64,000 nt of DNA, taken from assembly GCF_047301505.1 (NCBI RefSeq), contig NZ_CP154840.1:4340001-4404000 (forward strand), in the 5' to 3' direction. Each line of letters opens with the position of its first letter. Position 1 is the stretch's first letter. This document shows, in pieces, positions 62,007 to 64,000 of this stretch. The notes under the pieces are model-generated. The model was not told the DNA's origin, searched no databases, and worked only from the letters and a program-made list of their open reading frames with translations. The stretch comes from Lysinibacillus_B sp031181585. Its GTDB lineage: Bacteria > Bacillota > Bacilli > Bacillales_A > Planococcaceae. The translations under genes and the position numbers were made by a program.

Positions 62007-62429
62007 ATGACAAATGATAAACATATGCACAATGTGGAAATTATAATGAGAGAGATGCTTGAGATACAGCAAAAATCTATGCTGTTTGTAAACATGCTCT
62101 CTGAAGGGGAATCATTATCCCAAAACCAGCTTATCCTCCTTCTCCAATTGAAAATTAAAGGTGGAATGAAAGCAACGGAAATTGCTGATTTCTTTAGTGT
62201 AACACCTGGAGCAGTTACGTCGATGTGCGATAAACTGGAGAAATTAAATTTATTACAGCGAATTAGAGAGAATGAAGACCGGCGCGTTGTAAAGATGGCA
62301 TTAACAAGGGAGGGCGAAAGTAAAGTAAAAGAAATTTTTTTGAAATTCCCTCAAGAAAAAATAACAAATATAGCGGAAGTATTAGTTGAAGTGAATGAAT
62401 TGATGGGCAGAATTTTAAGGATTTCGTAA
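62007..62429 (+). CDS. MarR family transcriptional regulator
   Basis: Winged-helix repressor of 140 residues. Recognition helix region KATEIADFFSVTPGAVTSMCDKLEKLNLLQRI near residue 58 and wing RENEDRRVVKMALTREG. The partner genes downstream at 62574 and 63239 may be its targets. Ligand unknown. Confidence 0.85.
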   Translation: MTNDKHMHNVEIIMREMLEIQQKSMLFVNMLSEGESLSQNQLILLLQLKIKGGMKATEIADFFSVTPGAVTSMCDKLEKLNLLQRIRENEDRRVVKMALTREGESKVKEIFLKFPQEKITNIAEVLVEVNELMGRILRIS

Positions 62430-62447
62430 AAGGAATCCTTTTTTTAT
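62417..62447 (+). terminator. Terminator at the end of the marR-type gene
   Basis: AAGGATT, 10-base loop, AATCCTT then TTTTTATT; seven-base stem that overlaps the last codons of the gene. Confidence 0.6.
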
Positions 62448-62573
62448 TGCCTAAATAGAGGAGTGATTCTAAGCGTGATATGGGTCTTGACAAAGTAAAG
62501 ATGCATATAATTTAATTAGTATATATTTTAATTATTAAAATATATGGCAATTAAATTATAAGGGGTGTTATGG

Positions 62574-63242
62574 ATGAAGAATGAACGTATCCAAAGAAAT
62601 ACGAAGAAAACACTGACAAGCGGAAAAATTAACAAATTGGCCGCAGACTGTGAAGAATTAAATATTCGTGGTGCCGTAGCTTTACATCAAGAAGTCTATT
62701 TAAGGAAAATCTCTACACATGGCCATAGTTCTTTTCGTTCTCTTGTAAAAGCTGAAATTTTAAGAAATACAGGAGCTTGTACTATCAAAGGTTTTTGTGA
62801 CATCAAGGAACTTTCAAATGCTGGACAGCTAAAGATTCATCATGGAAATATAACGAAAGTTAACAGCTCAGGAAAGCTGACAGTTGAACAAACGTTACAG
62901 GTTCAACAGTTTGATGGAATAGGAGTGGTGAAAGCGAAGGAGCTGCAGTCAGGGCAATTCTATTTAAAATTATCTGGCAGAAGCGATATTGAACAACTTA
63001 CTGCTGATGAAATACGTATAGAAAAAGATAAGCTATCTATTTCTTTATTTACTAATAAAAAGCTCGTTTCTAAAAATATAAAGGGGAAACATATTCAACT
63101 TTCTTATACAGATGCGGAAATTGTTAACGGGGATGTAGTGATCATAGGTGATCATTGTACTATACACACCCTTTATTACAGAGAAAGCTATTCAATCTCG
63201 CCAAAAGCAAAGGTGCAGCATATTAGGAGGGAAGAGAAATGA
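62574..63242 (+). CDS. Beta-solenoid (bactofilin-like) protein
   Basis: Protein of about 222 residues without helices in the main part, built from short repeated beta strands (GAVALHQEVYLRKI, GACTIKGFCDIKEL, GKLTVEQTLQVQQF), like right-handed beta-helix or bactofilin folds of Bacillus cytoplasmic proteins. Function unknown; polymer formation is a guess. ATG 62574 follows AAGGGG. The last four bases overlap the next gene. Confidence 0.6.
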   Translation: MKNERIQRNTKKTLTSGKINKLAADCEELNIRGAVALHQEVYLRKISTHGHSSFRSLVKAEILRNTGACTIKGFCDIKELSNAGQLKIHHGNITKVNSSGKLTVEQTLQVQQFDGIGVVKAKELQSGQFYLKLSGRSDIEQLTADEIRIEKDKLSISLFTNKKLVSKNIKGKHIQLSYTDAEIVNGDVVIIGDHCTIHTLYYRESYSISPKAKVQHIRREEK

Positions 63243-63511
63243 AGATCATCCAAGCATTTTTTTGTTTACTCGCTGTCCCGGTTCTATCCGTACTATATGC
63301 TGGACTGATTGTAAGTGCCGCGTTATCAATACTAGCAGGCATTTTACGCACATTTGGTCTTCAACAAATAGGCATGAGTATCTGGCCCGGTGTCAGCCTT
63401 CCAGTTCTTTTAAGTATCCCTTTCTCATTACTTTTTTCTCTTTTGTTCTTCTATTGCTCAATTTATGTAAAGCGTTCTATCCCCTACTGTATTTCAAAGC
63501 TCAAATTTTAG
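63239..63511 (+). CDS. Small two-helix membrane protein
   Basis: Integral membrane protein of 90 residues with two long hydrophobic segments (about 3-32 and 45-75) and a short basic tail. Overlaps the beta-solenoid gene by four bases (ATGA), so the two are translationally coupled and may work together, for example as anchor and polymer. No family recognised. Confidence 0.6.
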   Translation: MKIIQAFFCLLAVPVLSVLYAGLIVSAALSILAGILRTFGLQQIGMSIWPGVSLPVLLSIPFSLLFSLLFFYCSIYVKRSIPYCISKLKF

Positions 63512-64000
63512 GATTAAATTTTTTTACTATCCATATGTGCAGCCCACCTCATCTTAGGCTAGTGGTCATCATATAGAAGCAATATAGGTACTTTAATCAA
63601 CCATCGATAAAAACAAAAGTAAAAAAGTCCAGACCCAGGATGTAAAATCCTAATTATTCATGGATACCTTATATTAGCTTTTATGTCTGCCACTTAACGT
63701 GATTTTTCCTTTAGTGAAGTTCTACCCTCATTTACTTCTCCAGTATTGTTATAGGCCAGTTTTCTATCCACTCCTATATTCAACAGCGCTAGTTAATTTC
63801 TCGAATTATTTAACACACCATTGAAAGCCGATGTACTGATTTTATGTACCAAACCTTAAATAAAAATATGCTCAAAATATTGATATTAAATAAATTCCTT
63901 ATAAAACCAGCACCTTCCAAAGCGTGCTGGTTTTATAATTTTAAAAAACAGACTTACTGATGATACGATTCACCTTGATGTAACTAAAAGCCTGACATTA
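63512..64000. other. End-of-window spacer with no gene supported
   Basis: No coding region or RNA gene could be supported in the last 489 bases except the terminator near 63901. A partial frame over the end cannot be judged. Confidence 0.4.
63901..63936. terminator. Bidirectional terminator near the window end
   Basis: ATAAAACCAGCAC, loop CTTCCAAAGC, GTGCTGGTTTTAT: a perfect 13-base stem with A and T ends. A convergent gene beyond the window is suggested. Confidence 0.85.

Noticed and set aside
1..64000. CRISPR array, tRNA or rRNA genes
   Set aside because: No regularly spaced repeats, cloverleaf sequences or rRNA blocks were seen on reading.

Overview
The window is a low-GC Bacillota chromosome segment, most likely from Planococcaceae (Solibacillus/Lysinibacillus-like; inferred from protein style and gene content, not tested). 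Evidence: strong AGGAGG-type ribosome sites with many GTG/TTG starts, SigH, CtsR/McsA/McsB/ClpC, a small acid-soluble spore protein, a LysM-M14 cell-wall peptidase, T-box and L10-leader regulation.

Region 1 (1-22.9 kb) is the conserved core locus on the minus strand, read from right to left: ctsR-mcsA-mcsB-clpC-radA, a PIN/TRAM gene (yacL type), ispD-ispF-gltX, a cysteine T-box, cysS-mrnC-rlmB-rae1-sigH-rpmG-secE-nusG-rplK-rplA, an L10 leader, rplJ-rplL, a methyltransferase and rpoB (cut by the window edge). Compared with Bacillus subtilis it lacks disA between radA and yacL and cysE between gltX and cysS. CtsR operator, T-box, L10 leader, sigma-A-like promoters and paired rplK/rplA leader motifs can be read directly.

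Region 2 (23-42.6 kb) is accessory metabolism and sensing: a globin-coupled chemoreceptor, a thioesterase, two aldehyde dehydrogenases with DUF4003 and DUF779 partners, RluF, a complete branched-chain amino-acid ABC operon (livK-H-M-G-F) with a CodY-like box at its promoter, several small enzymes, and a LysR regulator divergent from a CofE-like ligase.

Region 3 (42.6-44 kb) is a complete 1315-bp IS3-family element with 25-bp inverted repeats, a 3-bp ATG duplication, an A_AAA_AAG frameshift site and an end sequence that can hide the orfA ribosome site. It sits exactly in the loop of the transcription terminator of the CofE-like gene.

Region 4 (44-64 kb) has cell-wall and spore functions (CAP-LysM protein, PgeF, LysM-M14 peptidase, YfhD, SspH), an RsbQ-like hydrolase paired with a PAS-GGDEF diguanylate cyclase, endonuclease Q, an orphan Spo0B/CitA-type sensor kinase, an ECF S component, a decayed ABC-F antibiotic-resistance gene that still has its attenuator leader, a YeiH/CysL pair, and a MarR regulator followed by a beta-solenoid protein and a small membrane protein. 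No tRNA, rRNA or CRISPR array was seen.
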